From Legionella parisiensis (GTDB taxonomy: Bacteria > Pseudomonadota > Gammaproteobacteria > Legionellales > Legionellaceae): a DNA stretch of 64,000 bases. Shown here in pieces: positions 9,538 through 18,226 of this stretch. Every line of letters starts with the position of its first letter. The first letter of the stretch is position 1. The stretch is taken from the NCBI RefSeq assembly GCF_001467945.1, contig NZ_LNYQ01000013.1:1463404-1527403 (forward strand), read 5' to 3'. The notes beneath the pieces were generated by a model that had not been told where the DNA came from, searched no databases, and was given only the letters and a program-made list of their open reading frames with translations. The translations under genes and the position numbers were made by a program.

Positions 9538-10373
9538 AATGGAATGCATATTGGCGGCTAATGCGTTTTGATAAGCCGGTGGGAATTTTATTGCTCTGGT
9601 TTCCAACAGCATGGGCTTTATGGTTAGCGAATAAAGGAATGCCGACACTTAGACTTTTAATCCTTTTTATATGTGGCACTGTATTCATGCGTGCCGCAGG
9701 GTGCGTGATAAATGATATAGCAGATCGGAATATCGATAAACACGTCGTACGCACTAAATTTAGGCCATTAACTTCTGGTGAAGTTACTTTGCCAGAAGCC
9801 TTTCTTTTATTAATAATTTTGCTTTTTGCTGCATTATTAATATTAATTCAGTTACCCCGAAATTGTTTTTATTTCGGATTAATCGCATTATTTATTTCTT
9901 TTTTATATCCGTTTTGTAAGCGGTTTCTAGATGCCCCCCAACTCATCCTGGGTTTAGCGTTCTCCATGGGAATTCCTATGGCTTATGTTGCCTCAAATCT
10001 TCCCTTAAATAGTGAGTTTTGCTTATTATTTTTAATCAATTTTTCCTGGATTCTTGTTTATGACACGATGTATGCCATGGCCGATAAAGCAGATGATTTG
10101 CGAATCGGTGTGAAATCTACTGCAATTTATTTTGCCAGTTACGATCGAATGATTATTGGTTTGTTACAAGCTTTACTTCATAGTTTGTGGCTATGTTGGG
10201 CATTGATGAATCACATAAGTTTATTGTTTTATATTTTTTGGTTTATGGCAGGAATCGTCTTGATTTACCAACAAAAGTTGATTAATAAAAGAATCCCTCA
10301 AGAGTGTTTTAAGGCTTTTGTTATTAGCGTGTATTACGGTACATTAATGTGGCTAGCTGTTGTAAGCAGATGA
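9534..10373 (+). CDS. ubiA: 4-hydroxybenzoate polyprenyltransferase
   Basis: Integral-membrane prenyltransferase that joins the polyprenyl chain to 4-hydroxybenzoate in ubiquinone synthesis. The 279-residue protein has about eight or nine membrane helices. The first Asp-rich site is in CVINDIADRNIDKHVVRT followed by RPL, and the second is in YAMADKADDLRIGVKST; both bind the Mg-diphosphate of the prenyl donor. The start overlaps the ubiC stop as ATGA. The identification is firm. Confidence 0.96.
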   Translation: MKWNAYWRLMRFDKPVGILLLWFPTAWALWLANKGMPTLRLLILFICGTVFMRAAGCVINDIADRNIDKHVVRTKFRPLTSGEVTLPEAFLLLIILLFAALLILIQLPRNCFYFGLIALFISFLYPFCKRFLDAPQLILGLAFSMGIPMAYVASNLPLNSEFCLLFLINFSWILVYDTMYAMADKADDLRIGVKSTAIYFASYDRMIIGLLQALLHSLWLCWALMNHISLLFYIFWFMAGIVLIYQQKLINKRIPQECFKAFVISVYYGTLMWLAVVSR

Positions 10374-10667
10374 TGAGCCGATTTGTTCTTCGTTCGTGGT
10401 AGTTTTCCAAAGTTCCATAAAAGAATAAATTAATTGCTCAAAATTTATAAAAATCATAAAGCTTCGTATCTATAAAAATGGATATTGTACTCACAAGGAT
10501 TGTTGTTGATGATGTATTTAAAGATTTTTAAGTGTTTTTTCATTGTAGACATGTTTTTTACCTGTTTGCATTGGATAATTGATTCACAGATTATTGGAGT
10601 GAAATAAGAAACTCATTAACATCACAATCAACCTCATTTAAGAGGTAATAATACATATAAGTCAATA
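10374..10667. other. AT-rich intergenic region after ubiA
   Basis: About 290 bases between ubiA and a decayed gene. I see no open frame with a ribosome site, no strong inverted repeat and no recognisable element. Confidence 0.5.
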
Positions 10668-11085
10668 TTGAATATGACAATTAAATCAACGGTTGTTATC
10701 ATATTGTTTTATGATTTTTTTTCTTTTCTATTAGGATATAAAATATATCTCTCCACGTTCGAGATAATTATTTATTTTATATTTATTCGAACAGCATTTT
10801 TGAACCATAAATATGTGCACTCTCCCTCAAACAAAGTACCCGTACTATTTAAGTTTCTGCAAGAAATAATACTTGTTGATAAAAAATATCATAGAACTCA
10901 TCATAATAATGATATTAAAACCTAAAAATTTTAGTTTTTTGTTTGGATTAATAGATCGACCTTGTAGCTATTTATTCAACGCTTCATATAAAAAGTATTT
11001 TGGCGAGTGGTGGGCAATAATAAAACTAAGTAACATTTTGTTGGGGTTAAGAGACAAGTATATGAAAACAATTATATTTCAATGA
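10668..11085 (+). pseudogene. Remnant of a sterol desaturase/fatty acid hydroxylase-family gene
   Basis: Two short frames together spell the C-terminal half of a fatty acid hydroxylase domain. The first (10668-10925) has hydrophobic segments, then FLNHKYVHSP and the third histidine box KKYHRTHHNND; it stops at 10925. The second frame continues as KNFSFLFGLIDRPCSYLF, matching the family's usual (N)YGF-x-x-S-x-WDRLFGTY end. The reading frame must shift between about 10910 and 10922, inside ATATTAAAACC. The first two histidine boxes are absent, so the gene is also truncated at its 5' end. Intact members are di-iron membrane enzymes that hydroxylate or desaturate lipids; this copy cannot be active. 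A further open stretch of 36 codons begins at 11083 and resembles nothing I know. Confidence 0.7.
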
Positions 11086-11268
11086 GTTATTTACTTGGAA
11101 TTATGCATGGTTACCGTGGCGCCTTTAAGGAAGCATCAGTACCCGTGTTAGGGCATGATCCACTTCATACTTACGAATATATTTATGGATGACTAATATC
11201 CACGTATACCGCAAACAAGTCGCGGTACGTAGTGGGGATTGTTAATACACTCTATTTGACTTTCGGCT

Positions 11269-11655
11269 TTAATAGGCTTCGCTACCATTATCTGCAACAA
11301 CACGTGTGTTTTTTCCATAGATTACGAGAATTTTTTGCTTCGTTTTTAGCTTCAGATCTTCCGCCTGGACTACAGAAATAATTCCGCCTGAATTTAATCT
11401 AATCACATACTCAACGCCATGAGATTGACTGTAGCCATTATCATCAAAACTATTGCTTGTGTTTTTAGTAATATTGCTCATGCTTCGACGCAAATTCACA
11501 GGCCGTTTTGAAATTATCGTGCCTGGAATTACTTTTTTTACTTTACCTACTTCAGCTGAGTCATACTCGCCTGGAGGCAATGTTTTGTTACAGCTGAGTA
11601 AAATAAAACCAAAGAGTAATACTAAAAGGGACTTAAATAAGTTTTTTCGATTCAT
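11269..11655 (-). CDS. Outer-membrane lipoprotein, SlyB/Pcp-like C-terminal module
   Basis: 128-residue predicted lipoprotein. It has a lysine-rich N terminus, a hydrophobic core and the lipobox LLSC, which would leave Cys22 as the lipidated N terminus. The mature part contains VEYVIRLNSGGIISVVQ and a late VIYGKNTRVVAD segment. These resemble the flanks of SlyB/Pcp (glycine-zipper 2TM) outer-membrane lipoproteins, but the glycine zipper that normally lies between them is missing and is replaced by a polar stretch. The gene stands alone, convergent with the pseudogene and about 130 bases downstream of the deoC stop. Function unknown; an envelope role is likely. Confidence 0.7.
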   Translation of the reverse strand: MNRKNLFKSLLVLLFGFILLSCNKTLPPGEYDSAEVGKVKKVIPGTIISKRPVNLRRSMSNITKNTSNSFDDNGYSQSHGVEYVIRLNSGGIISVVQAEDLKLKTKQKILVIYGKNTRVVADNGSEAY

Positions 11656-11784
11656 AGGGCTTAAACTCCAGTTAGGAACATGAACGGAATAATATGCCTA
11701 CTAGATAGTATCTTTCAGCAAAAAGGTAATTATCTGGGGCACATTAACATTAATTTTACTAGCCTTGCGCAGTATAACCGAGAA

Positions 11785-12549
11785 TTAATTTATTTTTAAC
11801 AGTTCTTCCAATAAACTGCTGGCACCAATTCGAAACCAGCTCTTATTAATTTGCTTGTCGAGCATCAACTCTGCGAGTCTTGCATAATTATAGGCGTACT
11901 GCGGTTTTCTAATGCCTCCTGAAATCTTGATCCCACAATATGTATTCATCTCGCGAATAGCGCATAAAATTGCAAATACTGCCGATAAAGATGCTCCTGA
12001 TTGGGTTTTACCTGTGGAGGTTTTAATGAAATCGCATCCTAACTCAATTAACTGTTTGCTTGTGTTGTAAATTGTTTCCATATCAGGAAAAGAGCCTGTT
12101 TCTAAAATAATTTTTAAAACAAGTTTTTGTTGTTTGCATAATTGCGTAATAACCTGACATTGATTTAAAGCTTTTTCCTTTTGTCCCTGCAGATAAAGAA
12201 CATAAGGAAAGACATAGTCAATTTCTGCAGCACCCAATTGAATCGCTTTTTCTATAGATGCAATTGAATCAGCCAACTCTTCAATTCCTTGCGGAAAATT
12301 AATCACTGTAGCTAAGTCAATGGAATTTTGCGAAGAGAATTGACTGAGATGCTGCAGATAAACACATAGTGCAGCAACCTGGTTTTGATTGGCACTGTAT
12401 TTTAATTGGTTTAGTAATTCAACAGTCGCATATTCATCCAATAGGGTTAGATCAATGGTGTGAATGAGTTGCTTAGCGGTAATGCTACTCTTAGAGTAAC
12501 TGCCAAGCAATGCATCCATAACTTCATTAAAATGGATTTCTAAACTCAC
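11785..12549 (-). CDS. deoC: Deoxyribose-phosphate aldolase
   Basis: Class I aldolase that splits 2-deoxyribose 5-phosphate into acetaldehyde and glyceraldehyde 3-phosphate in nucleoside catabolism. The 254 residues include the Schiff-base lysine region FIKTSTGKTQSGAS, the second active-site lysine in GIKISGGIRKP, and GAAEIDYVFPY, which corresponds to the family's GA-x-E-(I/V)D-x-V segment. The start is GTG at 12549, overlapping the purine nucleoside phosphorylase stop as GTGA. The pair would feed deoxyribose from nucleosides into glycolysis. Confidence 0.93.
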   Translation of the reverse strand: MSLEIHFNEVMDALLGSYSKSSITAKQLIHTIDLTLLDEYATVELLNQLKYSANQNQVAALCVYLQHLSQFSSQNSIDLATVINFPQGIEELADSIASIEKAIQLGAAEIDYVFPYVLYLQGQKEKALNQCQVITQLCKQQKLVLKIILETGSFPDMETIYNTSKQLIELGCDFIKTSTGKTQSGASLSAVFAILCAIREMNTYCGIKISGGIRKPQYAYNYARLAELMLDKQINKSWFRIGASSLLEELLKIN

Positions 12550-13385
12550 TTTAAACTCGCAATGTATTGTTTTAGTATCAAATTAAGTTTTTCTGCGGCA
12601 CTTTCTGCCATCGCAATCACCGATTCATGGCTGTGAGCTGTTTTTGAAAAGCCGGTAGCATAGTTGGTAATCATAGCAATAACTGCTACATGCATACCAC
12701 AATGATTTGCTACCAATACCTCTGGCACTGTAGACATCCCTACAGCATCGGCTCCCCAAAGTTTAAATGCTCTGATTTCAGCAGCTGTTTCATAATGCGG
12801 CCCAAGTACAGATATATAAACTCCTTCTGTGAGGCGGATTGAGTTTTTGACAGCAATGGATAATAAATCAAAACGCATTTCTTTATCATATGCATTATCT
12901 AAAGGATAAAATCTTGGACCAAACTTATCATCGTTAGGGCCAATTAGAGGATTACTGGGTTGCAAATTAATATGATCGGAAATAAGCATCAATTCACCGG
13001 GACCAACATCTTCTCTTAATGAGCCTGATGCATTAGTGGCAATGAAATAATTGCATCCTAAGAGCTTTAAAGTACGAATGTAGGTTTTAACTGTTTCATA
13101 ATTTTCCAAACCTTCATATGTATGAGCTCGACCTTGTAAACATACTACACCTACATTATTCCAATACCCAAAAATTAAATTACCGCCGTGACCTTGAACT
13201 GTTATTTTGGGGAACCCTGGAAGTTCTTCATAACTGATTCGAGTCGAATCTTGTAATTCCTCAGCAAATTTACCTAGACCAGACCCCAATACCACACCTA
13301 TTGTTGGTTTAAATGAAGGATATAATTTTTTAATATAATTTGCCGCTAAATGGGCATAGCTCTGCTTTAGTGGGGTATCTGTCAT
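12546..13385 (-). CDS. Purine-nucleoside phosphorylase (trimeric type)
   Basis: Phosphorolytic cleavage of purine (deoxy)nucleosides to base and (deoxy)ribose 1-phosphate. At 279 residues it belongs to the trimeric PNP/MTAP class (PunA or XapA-like), not the hexameric DeoD class. Marks are IGVVLGSGLGKFAEEL, VQGHGGNLIFG, LQGRAHTYEG, the NASGSL strand and the MSTVPEVLVANHCGM segment, with the base-recognition ITNYATG near the end. It is followed by deoC with a four-base overlap and preceded by cdd, with a short repeat element in the gap, so it belongs to a salvage cluster. Confidence 0.92.
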   Translation of the reverse strand: MTDTPLKQSYAHLAANYIKKLYPSFKPTIGVVLGSGLGKFAEELQDSTRISYEELPGFPKITVQGHGGNLIFGYWNNVGVVCLQGRAHTYEGLENYETVKTYIRTLKLLGCNYFIATNASGSLREDVGPGELMLISDHINLQPSNPLIGPNDDKFGPRFYPLDNAYDKEMRFDLLSIAVKNSIRLTEGVYISVLGPHYETAAEIRAFKLWGADAVGMSTVPEVLVANHCGMHVAVIAMITNYATGFSKTAHSHESVIAMAESAAEKLNLILKQYIASLK

Positions 13386-13402
13386 AAAAATTTTCCTATT
13401 AG

Positions 13403-13519
13403 TTAGAGGCTGTTTCCATTTCTACAATGTTGGCCAAACCGTCCTGATTTTCTGCGCATTAGCGCTCAAAAAAGTCTGGCCATTTTGGCTCATGCTAGTG
13501 AAATGTCAACAGGGCCTAA
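13403..13519. repeat. MITE-like inverted-repeat element overlapping the cdd stop codon
   Basis: About 117 bases bounded by imperfect terminal inverted repeats. The left end is TTAGAGGCTGTTTCCATTT (13403-13421). The right end is AAATGTCAACAGGGCCTAA (13501-13519), whose reverse complement matches the left end at most positions. The left end recurs exactly at 42064-42083, and a similar right end lies at 31273-31291. The interior also has loosely complementary parts (TTGGCCA near 13431; TGGCCATTTTGG near 13478). It has no coding capacity, so it looks like a non-autonomous miniature element or a REP-type repeat. Its right end contains the stop codon of cdd. Confidence 0.65.
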
Positions 13520-13917
13520 GGTTTAAAATCAAGTTTAAAAGCCAAGGGTAGTAGTTCATTAATCTTTAAGCTATGTAATATTGAATTTTTATCACATAGA
13601 TGGATCAAGGTATCAGGTGTTGAAAATTCATAAACTCTTTGCCTGCATGCCCCGCAGGGTGAACATAATAAATTTGTTCCTGCCAATACAACCATACTTT
13701 TAATACGTTGCTCGCCTGCAGAAACCATGGCAGAAATTGCTGAGGTTTCTGCACACACTGCCAACCCATAAGAGCTGTTTTCTACATTGACGCCTGTATA
13801 TAAATTATCTTTGTCGGTACAAATACAACAGGCCACGCTAAATTTAGAGTAGGGTGAGTAAGAATAGGCAAGTGCCTTCTGTGCCTTTGAAATCATGTTC
13901 GCAATTGTTTGATCCAT
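13516..13917 (-). CDS. cdd: Cytidine deaminase
   Basis: Zinc enzyme that deaminates cytidine and deoxycytidine to uridine forms in pyrimidine salvage. The homotetrameric-class length (about 133 residues) fits. The zinc site is CAE (in VCAETSAISAM) plus PCGACRQ, and SPYSKFSVACC and GVNVENSSYGL are the usual substrate loops. I chose the ATG at 13917 over an in-frame TTG at 13929. The last codons and the TAG stop fall inside the right terminal repeat of the 13403-13519 element, yet the protein length is normal, so function is probably kept. Confidence 0.95.
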   Translation of the reverse strand: MDQTIANMISKAQKALAYSYSPYSKFSVACCICTDKDNLYTGVNVENSSYGLAVCAETSAISAMVSAGEQRIKSMVVLAGTNLLCSPCGACRQRVYEFSTPDTLIHLCDKNSILHSLKINELLPLAFKLDFKP

Positions 13918-13949
13918 AATAAAGCTCAATTAAAACTGAAGGGAGTCAA

Positions 13950-14750
13950 TTATAAAAGAGTCTTGCGCTGAAGACTATGCTCCGCTTGATTTTCTTTAAT
14001 ATCAGGTAATTCAATAGTATTGGAAGTAGAGAGTTTGGGAAATAAACAGTTGAAGAAACCAGGTTCTGGTGAGTTAGAGGGCTCTTCTGAAATTGAAGGC
14101 CCTAAGCTATCGCTCATTTCTGTGTAACTTCCTGGAATTTGGTCTGGTTTATGATTTCCAAAAGTGCAATTTAGCCAAAATTCAAATGCCAATGCACCAA
14201 GTCCTGCACAAATAATCAGAGAAAAAATAGTAATTGGTATTGCCATGGGCGGAAAAAAAAATATAAGGGTAGCCGAAATCGCGGCAACCAGGCTTATAGA
14301 CATTGATGTTGCCGCATAAGCTACGTAGCTTTTTTGTCGCGTCGATGAGTAGTTAGGATCATTTTTTGGTGGATTTTTAAGTTTATGATATTCTCCAATT
14401 GCCCATATTGCATTACCAATCAGGAAGAGCCAAGCTGCTGGAGGAAATAGCGCAGGTATAAAAACTGCAGCGACACTGATTATTGTTGCGGTTAACCCTA
14501 CAAATGAGGACAAAAGGAACTGTTCTTTAATTTGCGCAAAACCGTACCATTTACGGTAATTGACTGGATGGTCTGGGTGGAGAAGGGACGCTGTAAGCCA
14601 AGAAAGATATGCAAATGAATAGATTCCCAACGAAACGAATCTGAAAATAGCTGATGCGAGCGGGAAAGGAATATACTGGAGCTTTGAAAGCAAAAAGCCA
14701 GTGAAGAAAAAGACACCACTTGCTTTATCTAATTTCTGGGCTATGGTCAT
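13950..14750 (-). CDS. Multi-pass membrane protein with acidic C-terminal tail; possible effector
   Basis: No family recognised. The 266-residue protein has about five or six hydrophobic helices between residues 10 and 195. A soluble tail of about 70 residues follows, rich in Ser, Pro and Glu (ISEEPSNSPEP) and ending in SLQRKTLL. There is no cleavable signal peptide. Membrane-embedded proteins with a polar, glutamate-rich cytosolic tail are a common form of Legionella Dot/Icm effectors, so an effector role is possible but unproven. The ATG at 14750 follows a GGATCACTTTTAC stretch. It lies between cpxA and cdd on the same strand. An ordinary membrane protein is the alternative. Confidence 0.6.
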   Translation of the reverse strand: MTIAQKLDKASGVFFFTGFLLSKLQYIPFPLASAIFRFVSLGIYSFAYLSWLTASLLHPDHPVNYRKWYGFAQIKEQFLLSSFVGLTATIISVAAVFIPALFPPAAWLFLIGNAIWAIGEYHKLKNPPKNDPNYSSTRQKSYVAYAATSMSISLVAAISATLIFFFPPMAIPITIFSLIICAGLGALAFEFWLNCTFGNHKPDQIPGSYTEMSDSLGPSISEEPSNSPEPGFFNCLFPKLSTSNTIELPDIKENQAEHSLQRKTLL

Positions 14751-14840
14751 GTAAAAGTGATCCTAATGCTTCTATTACCCGGCATATTGTACCTTAATTA
14801 GACAGAGAATAACAGTTCTGCTTTATAAGAGATTATTTAG

Positions 14841-16247
14841 TTAAGTTTCTGTAACTGAATTCAATTCAGATGCTTTATTTTTGATTTGAGGTGTTGAATG
14901 AAGAATAATTCGTACAAGTAACCCTCCATCAGGCTTATTTGAAGCTGTAATTTCACCATGATGTAATTGAATTGCACGAAATGCGATAGCTAATCCCAAA
15001 CCATACCCACCTGTTTTTTTTGTTCTTGATGTGTCCACACGATAAAATGGATTAAAAATTCTATCTAGCTGACTTTCAGGTACTCCTGGACCTTTATCAC
15101 TGATATCAATATATATATATTCTTTAGTTTCATCATATTGTAATGTAACAATAATTTTTTCGCTGGCAGGTGAGTAATGGAGGGCATTGCGAACTACATT
15201 TTCTATTGCTCTGTGAATCAGGCGTTCATCGATTAACAAGCGGCACGCCTCAATTATTCCTGCTTTTACACGAGGCGTTTCTTCTCCAACTTCATAATTG
15301 GCATCATTAATGATGCCGAATAAAAGATCAGAAAGATCAATTTCGTTTAAATTAAGATCAGTTGTTGATTTTTCCAAACGAGCAAATTCCAACACCTCAG
15401 TGATTAAAGCATTTAACCTGGAGCATTCAAGTTCCATACGATTAAACTCAGTGTCTGCCAAATGAAGTGTTTTATTGCGTCCTAATTCAATAGCAATTTG
15501 CAATCGAGCGAGAGGGGAGCGTAATTCATGTGAAATATCTTGTAACAATCTTTCTTTTGAACTGACTAATGTTTCCAGTTGTTCGGCCATACGATCAAAT
15601 TCGTGGCTTAATTGGGCAATTTCGTCATTATGATGACCTCTTAAACGACCAACACGTGTATTTAACTTTCCAGTAGCAATTGATTTGGCTGCCATTCCCA
15701 AAGACCGTAAGGGTTGAGTTAGATATCGTGATAATAAATAACAGATAAGACCACTAATAAATGTTGCTAAAGCGAGACGGATGGCTAGGCCAGCCCAGGG
15801 AACTCCGACAAAATGATAGATAGGCTTTTCACTCACGGCAGCAAGACGGTAAAATTTTCCTGAAGTGGATAAAATTTCATGGCTAACAATGAGTTTCCCT
15901 GATTTTAAAATACCTTCGCTCAGCTGATCCTGGAGCAAATTTTCTGCAACCCTCTTCACATTTTCTGGTGCAGCCTGGGTTCCAATGATTTCACCAGTAC
16001 TGGTTAACAGGTAAATTGACATATGGCGTGAAATACCAATTTTATTGAGCCATTTTAATAATGCAGTTTGTCTTCCTGACTCATAAGTTGCAACTGCCGC
16101 ATTGGCATAGCTGTCCATAAATAATTGTTCTTGGGCAGGCAATGATGATTTTTGTACAATATGACTGATTACCCAGGCGGTAGTGAAAATAATAAGTATT
16201 GTGGCTAACCAAAATGAAATAAAAATTTTCCAATATAAACTACGCAT
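14841..16247 (-). CDS. cpxA: Sensor histidine kinase CpxA
   Basis: Envelope-stress sensor kinase. There is an N-terminal membrane segment, a periplasmic region to about residue 155, a second segment, and a HAMP domain (YLTQPLRSLGMAAKSIATGK). The kinase core has the H-box DISHELRSPLARLQ, N-box NVVRNALHYSP, G1 DKGPGVPE and G2 GGYGLGLAIA. The ATG at 16247 overlaps the cpxR stop (ATGCGTAG), which I prefer to an in-frame TTG at 16262. It is translated with cpxR. In L. pneumophila the Cpx pair controls envelope genes and several icm/dot and effector genes. Confidence 0.93.
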   Translation of the reverse strand: MRSLYWKIFISFWLATILIIFTTAWVISHIVQKSSLPAQEQLFMDSYANAAVATYESGRQTALLKWLNKIGISRHMSIYLLTSTGEIIGTQAAPENVKRVAENLLQDQLSEGILKSGKLIVSHEILSTSGKFYRLAAVSEKPIYHFVGVPWAGLAIRLALATFISGLICYLLSRYLTQPLRSLGMAAKSIATGKLNTRVGRLRGHHNDEIAQLSHEFDRMAEQLETLVSSKERLLQDISHELRSPLARLQIAIELGRNKTLHLADTEFNRMELECSRLNALITEVLEFARLEKSTTDLNLNEIDLSDLLFGIINDANYEVGEETPRVKAGIIEACRLLIDERLIHRAIENVVRNALHYSPASEKIIVTLQYDETKEYIYIDISDKGPGVPESQLDRIFNPFYRVDTSRTKKTGGYGLGLAIAFRAIQLHHGEITASNKPDGGLLVRIILHSTPQIKNKASELNSVTET

Positions 16248-16920
16248 TAAACATATATCCAAATCCGCGTACGGTCTTGACTATAGGTTCACCTTGCGGG
16301 TTATCACCTAATTTATTCCTCAAGTTACTAATATGAACATCAATACTACGATCATATGCGGTGTATTTTATGCCTAGAGCATATTCAGTAAGTTCTTCTT
16401 TTGAAAATGCTTGTCCTGGTGATTTAATAAGCATCTCTAAAATATTAAATTCAGCATTTGTGAGTTCAAGATAATTTCCGGCCAAAGTTACATGACGCTT
16501 AGAACAGTCAACTACAATATTATGTTGTTCTATGATAGGTCTTGATGTGGGAATTTTTTGAGTACGTCGTAAAATTGCCCGTAAACGAGCTACCAACTCA
16601 CGTGGATTACATGGTTTGGGTAAATAATCGTCTGCACCTATTTCCAGACCTACGATACGATCTATATCATCACCTCGGGCAGTTAACATAAGGACTGGGG
16701 TATCCAAATGTTCACGAATCGCTTTTAATACTTCAAAACCGTTTAGTTTAGGTAACATGACATCAAGAATAATAGCATCAAAAGCCTGATTTAAGGCTTT
16801 TTTCACTCCGCTTTCACCGTCATGAACACAAATAGCATGGAAACCCTCAGGTTCCAGATATTGGGTTAATAAATCAGTGAGCTCTATATCGTCATCAATT
16901 ATGAGAATATTACCATTCAT
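16240..16920 (-). CDS. cpxR: Response regulator CpxR (OmpR family)
   Basis: OmpR-type transcription factor of 226 residues. The receiver has the acidic pocket IIDDD, the phosphorylation site Asp53 in AIILDVMLPKLNGFEV, the switch Thr in VLMLTARGDD and Lys in DDYLPKPCNPREL. The C-terminal winged helix ends in RSIDVHISNLRNKLG and TVRGFGYMF. It is the first gene of the cpxR-cpxA pair, six bases after corC in the same direction. CpxR usually binds GTAAA-n5-GTAAA repeats; I could not point to one here. Confidence 0.95.
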   Translation of the reverse strand: MNGNILIIDDDIELTDLLTQYLEPEGFHAICVHDGESGVKKALNQAFDAIILDVMLPKLNGFEVLKAIREHLDTPVLMLTARGDDIDRIVGLEIGADDYLPKPCNPRELVARLRAILRRTQKIPTSRPIIEQHNIVVDCSKRHVTLAGNYLELTNAEFNILEMLIKSPGQAFSKEELTEYALGIKYTAYDRSIDVHISNLRNKLGDNPQGEPIVKTVRGFGYMFNA

Positions 16921-16926
16921 ACTTCA

Positions 16927-17763
16927 TTATGCCTTGCGTTTATCAATACATTCCATCAACTTGATTCTTCTTGCGTCCGCATTAATAATTCTAAACTCAA
17001 AAGAATCAATCGTAATGGTTTCCCCTCGTGAAGGTAAACGACCAAAACTATTCATTACAATACCACCTATTGTATCATAAAATTCATTACTAAAATCTGC
17101 TTTAAGTTGTTCATTGAACTCATCAATAGGCATATGGGCTTTTACAATATAGTGTCCGTCTTCATGTACTTTAATGTAGGCATCTTCATCGATATCGAAT
17201 TCATCTTCTATATCGCCAATTATCTGTTCGATAATGTCTTCAATAGTGACAAAGCCTGAAACTTCGCCATATTCGTCTACAACAATAGCCATGTGATTCT
17301 TGTTACTGCGGAACTCACTGAGCAAGCTGTCTAAGCGTCTACTTTCAGGAACAAAAGTAACTTGCCGACAAATATCGAGCAAATTAAAGGTGTCAAGGTT
17401 AGTAGATTGATAGCGTAATAAATCTTTTGCATGCAATATCCCAATGACTTCATCTGAATCTCCGGCAATTACCGGGAATCTTGAATGGCCAGTTTGGGTT
17501 ACTGTTTTAATAATATCGCAGAATTCATCATCTTGCTTAATGCAAACCATCTGATTCTTTGGCAACATGATGTCGCGAACACGCATTTTGGAGAAAGAAA
17601 TTGCCCCTTCGATCATTGCTAAAGTTTCAGCACTGATAAGCGAACGAATTTGTGCGTCTCTTAATAAACTTACAAGCTCTTCTTGATTTTGGGGTTCTCC
17701 TTGTAAAAACTGTTTAAACCGTGCGAACCATGTGCTGCTATCTTCCTCTTTATTCAAGTTCAT
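16927..17763 (-). CDS. corC: CorC/HlyC-type transporter-associated CBS protein
   Basis: Soluble CBS-pair protein of the CorC family, linked to Mg/Co efflux. After a helical N terminus (FKQFLQGEPQNQEEL), two CBS motifs follow: VRDIMLPKNQMVCI with GHSRFPVIAGDSDEVIGILH, and a second around MAIVVDEYGEVSGFVTIEDI. A CorC_HlyC domain completes the protein, ending GRLPSRGETITI. About 279 residues from the ATG at 17763, which overlaps the ybeY stop by 14 bases; an in-frame ATG at 17778 is also possible. The phoH-ybeY-corC order is the widely conserved ybeZYX arrangement. Confidence 0.93.
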   Translation of the reverse strand: MNLNKEEDSSTWFARFKQFLQGEPQNQEELVSLLRDAQIRSLISAETLAMIEGAISFSKMRVRDIMLPKNQMVCIKQDDEFCDIIKTVTQTGHSRFPVIAGDSDEVIGILHAKDLLRYQSTNLDTFNLLDICRQVTFVPESRRLDSLLSEFRSNKNHMAIVVDEYGEVSGFVTIEDIIEQIIGDIEDEFDIDEDAYIKVHEDGHYIVKAHMPIDEFNEQLKADFSNEFYDTIGGIVMNSFGRLPSRGETITIDSFEFRIINADARRIKLMECIDKRKA

Positions 17764-18226
17764 TACCCTCTGCGTCATAAGGATTAGAAAATCCGAGTTC
17801 AGCTAATAATTTAATTTCAATAGCTTGCATTATGACTGCTTCATCATCACTAATATGATCATAGCCCAATAAATGCAAGATTCCATGAATCACAATCAAT
17901 GCCCAATGCGAGTCTAAATTTTTTTTAAGTTGCTTGCTTTCTTCTAACAAGACTTGTGGACAAATGATAACATCGCCTAGTAGCGGGCATTCCAATTGAA
18001 TTTCAGGCGGTAAGGCACTGGGGAATGCCAATACATTGGTGGTTTTATTTTGCTTTCTGTATGTATAGTTTAAGTGGATCATCTCTTCTTCTGTAACCAA
18101 ACGAACAGTGAGTTCAGCTTCTTTTTGATAATCCCTTAGAGCCAGTGATGCCAAACGTGTTAATTCTTCTTCACTAACAGGTAGCGGCTCATCAGTTGCA
18201 TTTTGAATATCGATAAAATAACTCAT
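17750..18226 (-). CDS. ybeY: Endoribonuclease YbeY, rRNA maturation factor
   Basis: Zinc-dependent endoribonuclease needed for 16S rRNA 3'-end maturation and ribosome quality control. The metal site is the family signature HGILHLLGYDH near residues 115-125, with NVLAFPS and LGDVIICPQV upstream. The 158-residue length is typical. It starts directly after the phoH stop and overlaps corC, so the three are translated together. Confidence 0.96.
   Translation of the reverse strand: MSYFIDIQNATDEPLPVSEEELTRLASLALRDYQKEAELTVRLVTEEEMIHLNYTYRKQNKTTNVLAFPSALPPEIQLECPLLGDVIICPQVLLEESKQLKKNLDSHWALIVIHGILHLLGYDHISDDEAVIMQAIEIKLLAELGFSNPYDAEGNELE

Noticed and set aside
9527..9754. Antisense open frame at the ubiC-ubiA junction
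   Set aside because: It lies wholly under strongly supported genes and has no start signal or family likeness.
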